DNA from: Corylus avellana
Lineage: Eukaryota; Streptophyta; Magnoliopsida; Fagales; Betulaceae
Assembly (NCBI RefSeq): GCF_901000735.1
Contig: NC_081548.1
Span: 9,116,711 to 9,180,710 of the forward strand
DNA length: 64,000 bases
Direction: 5' to 3'
Positions 11,025 to 23,253 of the stretch are shown in pieces. Below the pieces are notes generated by a model. It was not told where the DNA came from and ran no database searches. It saw nothing but the letters and a program-made list of their open reading frames with translations. Position 1 is the stretch's first letter; each line of letters begins with the position of its first letter. The position numbers were made by a program, and so were the translations under genes.

Positions 11025-11809
11025 ATGCTTAGAACACGTGCTTCATCCTCTAGAGGGGCCGATACTCAAGCTATCTCTCTTCCGCCCACTTTTGAGGAGC
11101 GAGAGCTGCTGTTTGAAACAACCTTCGCCATCCGAGGAGATTTTCAACACAATGAGGCGACTCAATGGGCGGTCGCCGAGTTTAAGTGAAGGGGTCTCAA
11201 TAAACTCTTTAAATCGGTCACCTCTACCGCCTACAGGAAGCTGGTCGTTGAATTCTATGCCAAGCTTCCCATGATTGTGACAACTCGGCCACTCTCTCCT
11301 CAAAAGTACGAGGGCAAATTGTTCATGTGACGAGAGCCGACATAGCCGCAGCCTTGCAGTGTAATGATGAGCATCCTCCAGAAACTGCAAATCTTGCAGA
11401 GCAACCTCCCCGATACTATGTGGCGGAAATCATTGAAGATATGTGCCAAGGGCTCTATGCGGATGTCCACCACAATGCCGGCAGTCGGTCCAAGCTACCT
11501 CGAAGGTTGTGGTTTGTGGACTCCATCCTACACCGAAATGCTTTCCCCATGGGACACAAAACTCAAAGGCATGATCAATTCCACCAAACTCTCTACGCCT
11601 TTCACAAGGATGCATGGTACTCCATTCCTAACATCATTTGGAACCAAATCCATAAATTTTGGAATGGAGTGCACATTGGGGGAGCCGAGTCCACACATTC
11701 ATGGGGATTGCCTTTCCCCTATTTGATCACATACATTCTGTGGAAAAAGGGCATTAAGGGCACCGCAGCTGATGAGCCAGTCACCACCACTCCATTATTT
11801 GGCATTCGC
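11025..11809 (+). pseudogene. Second ORF of the outer element, 5' part (plant transposon-protein-like)
   Basis: ATG at 11025 opens MLRTRASSSRGADTQAISL. A TGA at 11187-11189 and a one-base loss near 11325 interrupt the frame. The rest reads TRADIAAALQCNDEHPPE, RRLWFVDSILHRNAFPMGHK, FHKDAWYSIPNIIWNQIHKF and THSWGLPFPYLITYILWKKG. LWxVDxxLHRNxxPxGHK and WGLPFPxLITY are hallmarks I associate with the 'putative plant transposon protein' domain found in plant retroelements (Pfam Transposase_32-like); this assignment is from memory of the pattern. Biochemical role unknown. Interrupted at 11810 by the inner element; its end is at 21973-22310. Confidence 0.65.
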
Positions 11810-13186
11810 TGATGTACAAATTTAATTGTACTCGCAAGTGCACGAGTCGTGTGCAATATAGCGTGTGTGCAAGTGCGAGGTCGATCCACAGGGATTTGTG
11901 TTATGTAAACCAATTTCTATTTAAACCAACTCTATTTTAACCTAGTTCCGAATTTTGTGATTTTTGTCGTGCAAAATAAAACATAAACTAAAGAAAATAA
12001 TGAAATAAAATGGTAAAGAACACTAAGGTTTTAGAATTCACTTCGCCAAATCTTAACTCTATATTCTCGTATTTGTTCCTACAATCGAAAAACTATATTC
12101 GATGTTTTACAAATATCAAGTTTAAATCATTCAATGAATCCACCCATTTTTACAAATCACAACAAATATCCGATTCGAAATTAAATCATCCTATGTATCC
12201 GTTTGGTTAACGAATCACAACGGATATCCGATTTCAATCGAATGATTTGATGTATCCGAAGGATGAAACACATCAAATATCCAACTCCAACACATAATAG
12301 TTCATCACATTCAATTAAAAGATATAAATCAAGCAATTGAATGAAAATCTACAACATCCTTATTCGAAGTCAAAATTGTATAAACAAAATACGAGAATAC
12401 ATGAGTTTGTCAATGACGAAGCTTCATCTTCAACCTTAGTTGAAAGATTTAGCCTCTCATGATAACAAAAATAATCACCAATTGAATTGTCATCATCGAA
12501 AGAATAAAACTTACAATGGAAAACAAAGCAAAAGCTTCCCCACGGCAATACGTCGTAATTCAGCTTAAAACGGCCTCCTCCAATTGTGAGGCTTAGAGGT
12601 CTATTTATATGGCTTAGGAGAGCCCTAGAAGCCCTAGTAATCCTAGGAATTTCGGAGATTTAAGTCCAAGCCCAATTAGGATAAAGAAAACCTAAGCCCA
12701 AATCGGAATAGGATTCGCCCAGAATTGCGGTCCTATCTTGCGGCATGATTTTGGCCTTGCGGCGCTCCGAATTGGGAAAATGCTATTTCACAATGAATTG
12801 TAGTAGTTTGAGTTAGCTTTCCAATGCCGCTTGAATCACCTCAATCGGATATCTGAGATGAAAGTTATGGTCAAAATACCGAGACGTATTCAGAATCCAA
12901 TTTTGCATCCAATCCGATTTGACTTCAAATTGAGAAATTCCGAATTAATCCTTTCCTTTATTTGATTAAACTTTAACCATGATTGGTTAAGCTTAACCAT
13001 ATCCTCTAGGTCTTCCCAATTTGCCCCTTTAAGCTTGGAATTTTTCCAGAAATGCTTTCTTTTCTTCCAAAAGCCTATAAAACAAAGAAAATACAAAAAG
13101 GCAGTAAAATGTCCTAATTAACCAAAACCAAAGGATTAAAACATGCAAGTTAAGGGCTGAAAATATAAATATTTTAGCACTTATCA
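11810..13186 (-). repeat. 3' LTR of the inner Athila-like element
   Basis: 1377 bp. Read on the minus strand it starts TGATAAGTGCTAAAATATT and ends TTTGTACATCA, the same termini as the outer element's LTR apart from a few bases. A minus-strand TATA box (ATATAAATAG) is at about 12601-12612. Confidence 0.92.
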
Positions 13187-13199
13187 CACCCCCAAACTT
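13187..13199 (-). promoter_or_regulatory. Polypurine tract of the inner element
   Basis: Minus-strand AAGTTTGGGGGTG directly abuts the 3' LTR start, the expected plus-strand primer for reverse transcription. The outer element has AAGTTTGCGGGTG in the same place, with one base interrupting the G run. Confidence 0.85.
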
Positions 13200-14549
13200 A
13201 CATATTGCTAGTCCCTTAGCAATACAAAACTAAAAACAAGAATGGAAAAACAGAAAACAAAAGATAAATCCATCTTTCGTGGGATATACGATTGCATTTA
13301 GCGCATGCAACAAGCCTTTTAAACCCCTAGGTATCCCTAGAGGACGAGTGAAGTCTCGTGAGGGTTTAACAGGAATGATACCCACAAACATTTATGCACT
13401 ATGTTATTTCATAAACAAGGACTTCCACACAAACACATGGTTTTTAACATCATGAGTAGGTTTATCATAATGAACACCACAATCACATCATCAAGATAAG
13501 CACAAATCATTCAACTCAAAGATGGAAATTTGAGACAACACATGTTCCAATAAGTGCAATGTGAGACTAACATAAAATCCGGAGGCTTCAATTTATTCTC
13601 AAACTTGGGTGTACTTTAGATGTGATAGGAATTTGCTCAGATGAAACAACCAAGGCTTAATTTTTTTTTTTTTTTTTTTTTTTTTGTATAGGCTGTGCAA
13701 TGCTTAGCTTCCTTAAGCTTTCTAATTGACCCATGTAACGAGTGTTGGGCCAGAGACTCCCAAACCAAATGGTTTTAGGGCACTGGATGTAGAAACATCC
13801 CTAAGGGCTTAATTACTCAAGTCAACTAGGCTACGAAGCCAAACTAGCCATACAACCAACCAAGTTAGGTTTCTCATCTTTTTACGCGAACACTCAATGC
13901 TTTGTGAGGCATGAGGTCCGGTTACTCAATGAGAAGCTCAAACTGATTTGATTTTTTTTTTTTTTTTTTTTCAAGCCATGGTTTCATCACACTTCATCCT
14001 ACCTATCTCAAAATATACCCTAATCAAGTCAAATCTTATACCTCACCGATTCTGTGCTAGTGTGCTCGTGGTGATAAACTCGAACATGTGAAATCTCTCT
14101 AATCCAACAATGAGTCAAAAGACTCAGATTCCTACTGACATGCTGTGTTCAAAATGCTAAACAGACCAATGACATGCAAACCACAGAATAGGTGTTATCC
14201 TTGCTTAATCAATAACATAGCAGATTTTTTTTATTTTTTATTTTTTATTATATATATATAACAAAACAACACGAATAATTAAGGAAAAAGACAGAGAAAT
14301 GTCTACCCCACCCCCAAACTAAAATGACACATTGTCCCCAATGGGTCCAGAGATACAATACCAGGTGCGCGGCGCAAGTCGGGTGTAACATAGGAGAATG
14401 CTCCCCCAAACTTGAATGGCAGACACTTGCCCTGAAAAACACAACAGAAACAAACAAACAAGATAAAATGGTAAGGGAAAGAATGAGGGTTGCCTCCCAC
14501 AAGCGCTAAGTTTTAAGTCTTCAGCCAGACTCTCCACAAAAGACGACAA
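13200..14549 (-). other. 3' noncoding region of the inner element
   Basis: About 1.35 kb between the stop of gag-pol and the polypurine tract. It is poor in long frames and has T tracts at 13660-13684 and 13950-13970. The block around 14290-14440 reads on the minus strand CATTCAAGTTTGGGGGAGC, then ATTGGGGACAATGTGTCATT, then TTAGTTTGGGGGTGGGG, so it carries two extra polypurine-tract-like runs. The same arrangement, diverged, recurs in the outer element at 22670-22800. The stretch 13200-13400 (GCAACAAGCCTTTTAAACCC and GAGTGAAGTCTCGTGAGGG) is also shared with the outer element at 23850-23990. No env-like protein recognised. Confidence 0.7.
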
Positions 14550-17500
14550 TCACTCAGAATAACTCGGATCCTCCAACAATGTCGTCTCAATCTCCTTACT
14601 CCTCAACTCTAAGAATGGTTTTAATCTCTGTCCATTTACCTTGAAGGTGTTACCATTCTGAGGATCCTCAATCTCGATGGCCCCATGAGGAAAAACTGTC
14701 CGAATGATAAATGGGCCTGTCCACCGAGATTTCAACTTGCCTGGAAAAAGATGCAGCCGTGAATTGTAAAGAAGGACTTTCTCACCAGGCTCAAAAGATC
14801 GTCTCAAAATGCTCTGGTCATGAGCCTTCTTCATCTGTGCCTTGTACAACCGTGCAGACTCATAAGCATCATTCCTCAGCTCCTCTAATTCATTGAGTTG
14901 GAGCTTCCTTTGTGAGCCAGCCTTCAAAAGATTGAAGTTCAGCTGCTTGATGGCCCAATATGCTCTATGCTCCAACTCCACGGGAAGATGACATGCCTTC
15001 CCGTACACAAGCCGATAGGGTGACATCCCAATCGGGGTCTTGAAAGCTGTCCTATATGCCCACAGTGCGTCACTCAATCGCATAGACCAATCTTTTCGAT
15101 TGGGGTTTACCGTCTTTTCCAAAATATGCTTGATCTCGCGATTGGAAACTTCAACCTGTCCACTCGTCTGTGGGTGATACGGGGTGGCAACCTTATGTGT
15201 GATGAAATACTTCTTCATCAACTGCTCAAAAATCCGATTGCAAAAATGCTTACCTCCATCACTTATAATTGCTCGAGGCGTACCAAAACGAGCAAAGATA
15301 GTGTCTCTCAAAAACTGGACCACAACTCTGTGGTCATTGGTCTTGCATGCAACCGCCTCCACCCATTTGGACACATAGTCCACAGCAACCAAGATGTACA
15401 GATAGCCAAAGGAGTTCGGGAAAGGTCCCATGAAATCGATGCCCCATACGTCAAAAATCTCAACAATCAGAATGGGACTGAGGGGCATCATATTCCTTCT
15501 AGAGATACTCCCTAGCTTCTGACAACGCTCACAAGATATACAATAAGCGTGGGCGTCTCTGAAAAGGGTAGGCCAATAGAATCCACACTGCAAAATCTTG
15601 GCAGCGGTCTTCTTAGCACTGAAATGGCCTCCACAAGCATGATCATGACAAAAGGAGATGACATTGGATTGGTCATGCTCAGGTATACACCTCCTAATGA
15701 TCTGATCGGGACAATACTTGAACAGGTAAGGATCGTCCCAGAAAAAATGTTTCACCACGGACAAAAATTTGGACCTATCTTGTCGCCCCCACTGCTGAGG
15801 CAGTTGGCCGGTGACAAGATAGTTCACTATGTCAGCAAACCATGGTGCGGGCTCATGAGCAATGTGCATCAATTGCTCATCAGGGAAAGTCTCCGAAATG
15901 GGGCTGGCGTCCTCAGTGTAATCCACAGTCAATCTAGACAAATGATCCGCCACCACATTTTCGGAACCCTTCTTGTCCCGAATTTCTATGTCAAACTCCT
16001 GAAGTAGCAAAATCCATCGGATCAGACGAGATTTAGCATCTTTTTTGGAAAAAAGATACTTCAATGCTGCGTGATCCGAAAAGATGATGACTTTAGATCC
16101 TAGCAAATAGGATCTGAACTTGTCTAGCGCAAAAACGACTGCCAACAACTCCTTCTCCGTGGTGGAGTAGTTGAGTTGTGCATCGTTCAGAGTCCTGCTC
16201 GCATAGTAAATGACATGGGGGAGTCTATCAATACGCTGCCCCAAAACAGCTCCAACGGCATAATCCGATGCGTCACACATGATCTCAAAAGGTACACCCC
16301 AATTGGGTGGCTGAATAATGGGTGTGGACGTCAGAATGCTCTTAAGGTCCCCAAATGCTCTCTGGCAATCCTCATCAAATACAAATGGGGCATCCTTCAC
16401 CAACAACTTGCACAAAGGCCTGGCAATCTTGCTAAAGTCTTGGATAAACCGCCTGTAGAATCCTGCATGGCCCAGAAAAGAGCGAACCTCCTTCACTGTA
16501 CGTGGGGGTGGAAGGTTGGAAATCAAATCCACCTTCGCTTTATCAACCTCAATCCCCCTCTGAGATATGACGTGCCCCAATACAATACCTTGCTTGACCA
16601 TAAAATGGCACTTCTCCCAATTGAGCACCAGGTTCTTCTCCTTGCACCGTACTAATACCAAAGTCAGGCGGTGCAAACACTCATCAAAGGATGAACCAAA
16701 GACAGAGAAATCGTCCATGAAAATCTCTAAGAAACGCTCTACCATGTCAGAAAAAATACTAATCATGCACCGCTGAAAAGTAGCGGGTGCGTTGCATAAC
16801 CCAAAGGGCATGCGACGGTAGGCGAAAGTCCCAAAAGGACAGGTAAATGTCGTCTTCTCCTGATCTTCGGGGTCCACAGGGACCTGGTTATATCCAGAAT
16901 AACCATCCAAGAAGCAATAGTATGCGTGCCCAGCCAAACGTTCCACCATCTGATCAATGAATGGGAGTGGAAAATGATCCTTCCTTGTGGCGGCATTTAG
17001 CTTGCGGTAGTCTATGCAAACTCTCCATCCGGACTGAATACGAGTTGGGACCAACTCATCATCCTTGTTCTTTACTACCGTCAATCCAGCCCGCTTTGGC
17101 ACAACATGAATTGGGCTTACCCACTTGCTATCCGAGATTGGATAAATGATCCCTGCATCCAACAACTTAATCACTTCAGCCCTCACAACCTCTTGCATAG
17201 TTGGGTTTAACCTTCTCTGTGGCTCCCTCGATGGCTTGGCATTCTCCTCTAAATGTATCTTGTGCATCACCACCGAGGGACTGATCCCCTTGATATCCTC
17301 AATGGTCCAACCGATAGCTTCCTTGTGCTGTCTTAACACCTCTAGCAATTTTTCCTCTTGAGCATCAACCAAATCCGAAGCTATAATCACAGGCAAAGAA
17401 TCTGCTGGACCTAGGAACTTATACTTAAGGTTATCCGGTAGAGGCTTAAGTTCCTTCTTTGGGGGATCAAGTGTTGTTGTCTCCTCCGTCTCACTGCTCA

Positions 17501-20081
17501 CCAGAGGAGCAGTCTCCAAAATTGCATCTGCTTGCTCAAGCAACTTGTCCAAATCTAAATCCTCTCCGAACTGAGCAAAGCATGCCTCCAAGGGGTCTTC
17601 TATGCTTGATTCATTCACTGTCTCTTCCATAATCTCCTCTATCAAGCATACATTTCTCACTTCATCATACTCCAATGGTTGTTTGCTGATATCAAAGATA
17701 TTCAGCTCCACTGTCATATTTCCGAAGGAAATCTTCATCACCCCTGTCCTACAATTAATCAGGGCGTTAGCCGTAGCTAAGAATGGTCGCCCTAGAATCA
17801 CCGGTATTTGAATGCCAACATTCTTGACCGGCTCTGTGTCTAGCACAATGAAGTCCACGGGGAAGTAAAACTTATCCACCTTGATCAAAACATCCTCAAT
17901 GATTCCCCGTGGTATCTTAACTGACCTATCAGCCAATTGAAGTGTCATGGACGTGGGCTTCAGTTCCCCTAACCCTAATTGTAGGTAAACTGAATAGGGT
18001 AGGAGATTCACGCTCGCCCCAAGATCTAAAAGAGCCTTCTCAATTCGACTGACTCCTATCGTGCAAGAGATGGTAGGACACCCAGGGTCCTTATACTTAA
18101 TGGGCAACTTGCACTGAAGGATGGAGCTAACTTGCTCGGTCAGAAATGCTTTCTTTGGGACATTTGTTCTTCTCTTAACTGTGATCAAATCCTTCAAGAA
18201 CTTCGCATAAGAAGGCACTTGTTGGATGGCGTCCAAAAATGGAATATTGATTTGGACTTGCTTGAACACTTCTAGAATGTCCTCAAACTTCCCTCCTTTC
18301 TTGGGGGCTTGCAACCTTTCAGGGTAAGGTGCTTTCGGCATAAATGACCTAGGAGGGTCCTCAATAATGGGTGTGGCTGTAGATGGCTCGGCATCTCTCT
18401 TCTCTTTGTTGCCACTCTTTTCCTTTTCTTGCCCTGCAGGGTCTTCTTCTTTCTCAGCCACCTGATTGTCCACTTGTCTTCCTGACCTCAGAGTGACAAT
18501 TGCTTGCACATGTTCTTGTCCGTGTGCAGGATTTGAGGAATTCCCAACCATATATTGACCTTTTGGGTTGGGCACGGGCTGACTGGGCAATTTCCCTTTT
18601 TCTCTCTCACCCAAGTGATTGGCTATCTGTCCAATCTGACTCTCCATCTTCGCAATTGCTTGGGTGTTAACCATGGTGGCATTCTTTACTTCATCTATTG
18701 CTTGGGTATTTGCCATGGTAGAGTTTTTGAGCTCTTGTATGGTCTGGCTATTCGATTGTATGAATGCCTTCATCGTTTCCTCCAGCGATGATTGTGACGA
18801 AGATGCAGGATGTTGCACTGGTTGAGTTGAACGACCATGATTCTGTGAGGGAAATCCTTGATTCATTGGTTGGCTCTGCTTCCATGAGAAATTAGGGTGG
18901 TTCCGCCACCCTGGATTGTATGTCTCTGAGTATGGTCCGCTTGCTTGCTTCCTAAAGTCATTAAAGGCGTTCACTTGTTCCATGGCGCACTCGGCAAAAG
19001 CCGGTGAAAATGGACAATTCTGTGCTAAGTGCATAGGATTAGCACAGATTGAACAGCCATCAACATTGAAAGTGTTGGCGGCATTTACGGATTGACCCAC
19101 TGCAAGGGCTTCAACCTTCTTGGTCAGAGCATCTATCTTTATCCTCAAATCAGTGTCCTCCTTAACCTCATAGATGCCACCTTTCTTGGGAATACGGGCA
19201 GATTTATCCCGACAACTCGAAAAATCCCACTGCTGTGAGCTGTCGGACAACTTGTCTAATGCCTTATATGCTGCATCCCCTGTCAAACTTAAGAATGCTC
19301 CCCCATTCATTGACTCGATCATACTACGGTTGGATTGGGTCAATCCTTGGTAGAAAAATTGAACGAGTCTCCACTTCTCATATCCATGTGGGGGGCATCT
19401 TATCAACAACTCCTTAAACCTTTCCCAACACTCTGAAAATTTCTCATCCTCCTCTTGAGTGAAGGAGCTTATTTCCTTTCTGCATTCATTGACCTTTGAC
19501 ATTGGGAAATACTTGTTATAGAACTTGCTTAACAAGCTTTCCCAAGATGTAATGGATCCGGGCGTGTTGGAGTCCAACCATGCCCTAGCTTTGTCTTGTA
19601 GAGAGAAAGGAAATAGTCTGAGATGAACAGACTCTTCGGAGAAATTTTGAAATTTGAAAGTGGCGCATATGTCCTTGAATTTCTTTACATGACTATAAGG
19701 ATTTTCAAGTTCTAGACCATGGAACGATGGTAGGAGTTGGATGACATGAGGTTTCAAATCAAAATGAGTAGCATTGGTTGGTGGCAACACTATACACGAA
19801 TGGGATGTAGTGAAGTCCACAGGTGCGAACAACTCCCTAAGTGACGTAGTGAAGTCCACATTCCAAGCTCTAGCTTGCTCGGGATTTCCAGCTCTAGCAT
19901 CCTCATGCTCAACCCTAGGTTCCTCTATGTTATCTTGTTGGTCTCCCATTTCACCTCTATCCTCACTCTCAACAGGTGCTCTCCGAGTTCTCCTAAGAGT
20001 TCTATCAATGTCGGGATCTAAAGGTGTCAAATCTAAGTTTAGGGATCTCCGACCAAGCATACACCAATCTCGAGTGTTCAA
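14550..20081 (-). CDS. Athila-like gag-pol polyprotein, 1843 codons, uninterrupted
   Basis: A single frame with all retrotransposon activities. Gag about 100-330; CCHC knuckle [15 protein letters not shown] at 343-356; the [13 protein letters not shown] block near 390. Aspartic protease [13 protein letters not shown] about 683-695, with LGRPFLA near 763. Reverse transcriptase about 940-1180 with [30 protein letters not shown] and the catalytic FMDD at 1121-1124. RNase H about 1265-1390 with D1270, E1309, D1336. Integrase with an H-H-C-C zinc region about 1489-1520 and the DDE core D1549, D1608, E1644 (35 residues between D1608 and E1644). The ATG at 20081 is the first in frame after the leader. 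No stops or frameshifts are visible, so it may be expressible and could supply enzymes in trans to the related outer element. No chromodomain. Confidence 0.95.
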   Translation of the reverse strand: MNTRDWCMLGRRSLNLDLTPLDPDIDRTLRRTRRAPVESEDRGEMGDQQDNIEEPRVEHEDARAGNPEQARAWNVDFTTSLRELFAPVDFTTSHSCIVLPPTNATHFDLKPHVIQLLPSFHGLELENPYSHVKKFKDICATFKFQNFSEESVHLRLFPFSLQDKARAWLDSNTPGSITSWESLLSKFYNKYFPMSKVNECRKEISSFTQEEDEKFSECWERFKELLIRCPPHGYEKWRLVQFFYQGLTQSNRSMIESMNGGAFLSLTGDAAYKALDKLSDSSQQWDFSSCRDKSARIPKKGGIYEVKEDTDLRIKIDALTKKVEALAVGQSVNAANTFNVDGCSICANPMHLAQNCPFSPAFAECAMEQVNAFNDFRKQASGPYSETYNPGWRNHPNFSWKQSQPMNQGFPSQNHGRSTQPVQHPASSSQSSLEETMKAFIQSNSQTIQELKNSTMANTQAIDEVKNATMVNTQAIAKMESQIGQIANHLGEREKGKLPSQPVPNPKGQYMVGNSSNPAHGQEHVQAIVTLRSGRQVDNQVAEKEEDPAGQEKEKSGNKEKRDAEPSTATPIIEDPPRSFMPKAPYPERLQAPKKGGKFEDILEVFKQVQINIPFLDAIQQVPSYAKFLKDLITVKRRTNVPKKAFLTEQVSSILQCKLPIKYKDPGCPTISCTIGVSRIEKALLDLGASVNLLPYSVYLQLGLGELKPTSMTLQLADRSVKIPRGIIEDVLIKVDKFYFPVDFIVLDTEPVKNVGIQIPVILGRPFLATANALINCRTGVMKISFGNMTVELNIFDISKQPLEYDEVRNVCLIEEIMEETVNESSIEDPLEACFAQFGEDLDLDKLLEQADAILETAPLVSSETEETTTLDPPKKELKPLPDNLKYKFLGPADSLPVIIASDLVDAQEEKLLEVLRQHKEAIGWTIEDIKGISPSVVMHKIHLEENAKPSREPQRRLNPTMQEVVRAEVIKLLDAGIIYPISDSKWVSPIHVVPKRAGLTVVKNKDDELVPTRIQSGWRVCIDYRKLNAATRKDHFPLPFIDQMVERLAGHAYYCFLDGYSGYNQVPVDPEDQEKTTFTCPFGTFAYRRMPFGLCNAPATFQRCMISIFSDMVERFLEIFMDDFSVFGSSFDECLHRLTLVLVRCKEKNLVLNWEKCHFMVKQGIVLGHVISQRGIEVDKAKVDLISNLPPPRTVKEVRSFLGHAGFYRRFIQDFSKIARPLCKLLVKDAPFVFDEDCQRAFGDLKSILTSTPIIQPPNWGVPFEIMCDASDYAVGAVLGQRIDRLPHVIYYASRTLNDAQLNYSTTEKELLAVVFALDKFRSYLLGSKVIIFSDHAALKYLFSKKDAKSRLIRWILLLQEFDIEIRDKKGSENVVADHLSRLTVDYTEDASPISETFPDEQLMHIAHEPAPWFADIVNYLVTGQLPQQWGRQDRSKFLSVVKHFFWDDPYLFKYCPDQIIRRCIPEHDQSNVISFCHDHACGGHFSAKKTAAKILQCGFYWPTLFRDAHAYCISCERCQKLGSISRRNMMPLSPILIVEIFDVWGIDFMGPFPNSFGYLYILVAVDYVSKWVEAVACKTNDHRVVVQFLRDTIFARFGTPRAIISDGGKHFCNRIFEQLMKKYFITHKVATPYHPQTSGQVEVSNREIKHILEKTVNPNRKDWSMRLSDALWAYRTAFKTPIGMSPYRLVYGKACHLPVELEHRAYWAIKQLNFNLLKAGSQRKLQLNELEELRNDAYESARLYKAQMKKAHDQSILRRSFEPGEKVLLYNSRLHLFPGKLKSRWTGPFIIRTVFPHGAIEIEDPQNGNTFKVNGQRLKPFLELRSKEIETTLLEDPSYSE

Positions 20082-20572
20082 ATAAACTGATTAAACAACA
20101 ATGAATAATCACAGAAAGAACACAAACAACCAAACAAAAAAAATAGAACTAACTATTCAACAACAATATACAAAAGAAATTTCAAAACAACAACAAAAAA
20201 ATTGTGCTTAGCTGCTTCTGGTGATGCACTCGATCGCAGATGTGCGTTCGCTGTGCGCTCGTGCGTACTTGCAGAATGGATCAGGCGCAGGCACGCAGGC
20301 TGCTCACCGAAAAGGCTCGAGTGCGCTCGATCGCAGATGGAGTGCGATCGATCGTACTGACAGAAACTAAAATTCTCTGAAACTGCAGCAAGAAAAACAG
20401 AAACAACAAACCCCTTTTTCTTTTTCTTTTTTCTGTTTTTTTTTTTTTTTTTAGATCAGAATGGCAGAAACAACAACAAATACAAATACAATAAAATAAA
20501 ATTGCAAAAATAAAACAACTAGTAGAAAAATAAAACCAATTCAAATAAAAATCAATTTCACAAACAAACAAA
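20082..20572 (-). other. Leader of the inner element
   Basis: Noncoding leader between primer site and gag start. 20220-20365 contains the GATCGAGCGCA-type motif on the minus strand, with one exact TGCGATCGAGCGCA and several variants. An A tract follows on the minus strand at 20435-20452. Confidence 0.6.
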
Positions 20573-20590
20573 TCCCCGGCAACGGCGCCA
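20573..20590 (-). promoter_or_regulatory. Primer-binding site, perfect tRNA-Asp type
   Basis: Minus-strand TGGCGCCGTTGCCGGGGA starts five bases after the 5' LTR and is complementary to the 3' end of plant tRNA-Asp(GUC). This primer choice is usual for Athila elements. Confidence 0.9.
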
Positions 20591-20595
20591 AAATT

Positions 20596-21972
20596 TGATG
20601 TACAAATTTAATTGTACTCGCAAGTGCACGAGTCGTGTGCAATATAGCGTGTGTGCAAGTGCGAGGTCGATCCACAGGGATTTGTGTTGTGTAAACCAAT
20701 TTCTATTTAAACCAACTCTATTTTAACCTAGTTCCGAATTTTGTGATTTTTGTCGTGCAAAATAAAACATAAACTAAAGAAAATAATGAAATAAAATGGT
20801 AAAGAACACTAAGGTTTTAGAATTCACTTCGCCAAATCTTAACTCTATATTCTCGTATTTGTTCCTACAATCGAAAAACTATATTCGATGTTTTACAAAT
20901 ATCAAGTTTAAATCATTCAATGAATCCACCCATTTTTACAAATCACAACAAATATCCGATTCGAAATTAAATCATCCTATGTATCCGTTTGGTTAACGAA
21001 TCACAACGGATATCCGATTTCAATCGAATGATTTGATGTATCCGAAGGATGAAACACATCAAATATCCAACTCCAACACATAATAGTTCATCACATTCAA
21101 TTAAAAGATATAAATCAAGCAATTGAATGAAAATCTACAACATCCTTATTCGAAGTCAAAATTGTATAAACAAAATACGAGAATACATGAGTTTGTCAAT
21201 GACGAAGCTTCATCTTCAACCTTAGTTGAAAGATTTAGCCTCTCATGATAACAAAAATAATCACCAATTGAATTGTCATCATCGAAAGAATAAAACTTAC
21301 AATGGAAAACAAAGCAAAAGCTTCCCCACGGCAATACGTCGTAATTCAGCTTAAAACGGCCTCCTCCAATTGTGAGGCTTAGAGGTCTATTTATATGGCT
21401 TAGGAGAGCCCTAGAAGCCCTAGTAATCCTAGGAATTTCGAAGATTTAAGTCCAAGCCCAATTAGGATAAAGAAAACCTAAGCCCAAATCGGAATAGGAT
21501 TCGCCCAGAATTGCGGTCCTATCTTGCGGCATGATTTTGGCCTTGCGGCACTCCGAATTGGGAAAATGCTATTTCACAATGAATTGTATTAGTTTGAGTT
21601 AGCTTTCCAATACCGCTTGAATCACCTCAATCGGATATCTGAGATGAAAGTTATGGTCAAAATACCGAGACATATTCAGAATCCAATTTTGCATCCAATC
21701 CGATTTGACTTCAAATTGAGAAATTCCGAATTAATCCTTTCCTTTATTTGATTAAACTTTAACCATGATTGGTTAAGCTTAACCATATCCTCTAGGTCTT
21801 CCCAATTTGCCCCTTTAAGCTTGGAATTTTTCCAGAAATGCTTTCTTTTCTTCCAAAAGCCTATAAAACAAAGAAAATACAAAAAGGCAGTAAAATGTCC
21901 TAATTAACCAAAACCAAAGGATTAAAACATGCAAGTTAAGGGCTGAAAATATAAATATTTTAGCACTTATCA
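20596..21972 (-). repeat. 5' LTR of the inner Athila-like element
   Basis: 1377 bp, the same length as the left LTR. The six differences I see are all single-base: near 20690, 21441, 21549, 21589, 21612 and 21672. A minus-strand TATA box (ATATAAATAG) at about 21387-21398 should drive the element's transcript. Confidence 0.92.
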
Positions 21973-22310
21973 TTCGCCAATGGAACAAGAGCTGCTCCCA
22001 TATGCCCCGGGCATATCCAGAGGAAGAGGAAGAAGCAGATGAGGTCGAGCCAATGGTCGAAGATGAACCGCCAGCTGAGCCAGTAGATGAAGATGAGGAG
22101 TCGACCTCAATTGACGTTCGAGCCATCCAATACCGATCCCTTTGTGAACAAATGGACGGTCTTCGGAGGGAGCTAGCTGATCAAAGAAGGGAGGCTAGGG
22201 AAGATAAGGTTGCCATGGACAAGCGCTTAGCTGCCCTAGAAGAATTGATGCGGCCCATCCTCAACCGATTACCACCACCACCTGGAGCATCTACTTCTGG
22301 GCAACACTGA
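21973..22310 (+). pseudogene. Second ORF of the outer element, 3' part (acidic and coiled-coil tail)
   Basis: Continues in frame from 11809 when the inner element and one TTCGC are ignored. It begins QWNKSCSHMPRAYPEEEEE, an acidic stretch. Then comes a heptad-like segment (YRSLCEQMDGLRRELADQRR and DKRLAALEELMRPIL), likely a coiled coil, and finally LPPPPGASTSGQH and a stop at 22308-22310. Acidic linker plus coiled coil is a common C-terminus of this ORF type in plant retroelements; its role is unknown. Confidence 0.7.
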
Positions 22311-23211
22311 GAGGGGACTATCGTCTGGCTGAAGACATAAAACTTAGCGCTCATGGGAGGCAACCCATAGCATATCCTTTTATTTTATGTTTGCTTTATT
22401 TTATTTTGTTTGAATTCTATTTTGTTGTGTTAGTAATTTTAGTGTTATGTCGTTCTTTTCTATTCTGTTACTGCGATCGAGCGCAGGTCTCCATATGTGA
22501 GCCTACCGCACTCTGTTAGTGCGATCGAACGCACAACATGTGCGATCGAGCGCACTTGGCAGCATTCCATAGTTATTTTTCTTTTGTTTTGTTCAATTTT
22601 TCTTTAGTTTTCGTTTTGTTTCTTTTTACTTGTTTGTGTGTTTTGTTACTTTGTAGGGACAAGTGTGCTTCAATTCGAGTTTGGGAGGTGTGTTACGAGC
22701 CATGCTCTCCAAGACTATGTCCACTATCCCCTGGGTACATTCTTTCCTTTACTTAGACACATTGGGGACAACGTGTCATTTAAGTTTGGAGGTATGGGCA
22801 CACATGTTCACACACACTTTGTCCCAATTTCATGTTAATTGTTTGTTTTGAGTGTTAAAAAAAATAAAAAAAAAAATAAAAAATAAAAATAAAAATAAAA
22901 ATTTTATGCATGTTCATGATTGCCCTAAAATTTTAAGTTGATCTAACAGAATTGTGGCTTAAATTCATCAGTAAGCTTAACATTTTGAACACATGATCTG
23001 ATGAGTAAATCTGTTAGTTGATTATTTGTTTAAGGACAGTTGAAAAATCACATGTTTGATCTGATCACACAAGCACATTAGTACATACTCTGTGAGGTAT
23101 GACATGAGTTCTGATATGCGTGTTTCTGCATCTTGAATGAAATTGGATGACTTATTAGATGACACTATGGCATATTTAAAATATATATATATGTATATAT
23201 ATATGTATATA

Positions 23212-23253
<42 letters not shown>

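Larger units (their letters stand above)
11810..21972 (-). mobile_element. Inner Athila-like Ty3/gypsy retrotransposon, apparently complete
   Basis: Two 1377-bp direct repeats (11810-13186 and 20596-21972) flank a minus-strand gag-pol frame. TTCGC target duplications lie at 11805-11809 and 21973-21977. By eye the LTRs differ at only six positions, so insertion is recent. All parts are present in order for minus-strand transcription: 5' LTR (right), perfect tRNA-Asp primer site, leader, single gag-pol frame, about 1.36 kb of 3' noncoding sequence, polypurine tract, 3' LTR (left). The reverse transcriptase signature [13 protein letters not shown] and the lack of a chromodomain after integrase point to the Athila lineage. 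No env-like ORF found. Confidence 0.93.

Noticed and set aside
10523..11032. 169-codon frame before ORF2
   Set aside because: CT-rich noncoding spacer of the retroelement, open in two frames, no recognisable domain.
13200..14500. Possible env-like ORF of the Athila-like element
   Set aside because: Only frames under 90 codons, overlapping on the same strand, with no membrane or coiled-coil pattern conserved in the outer element.
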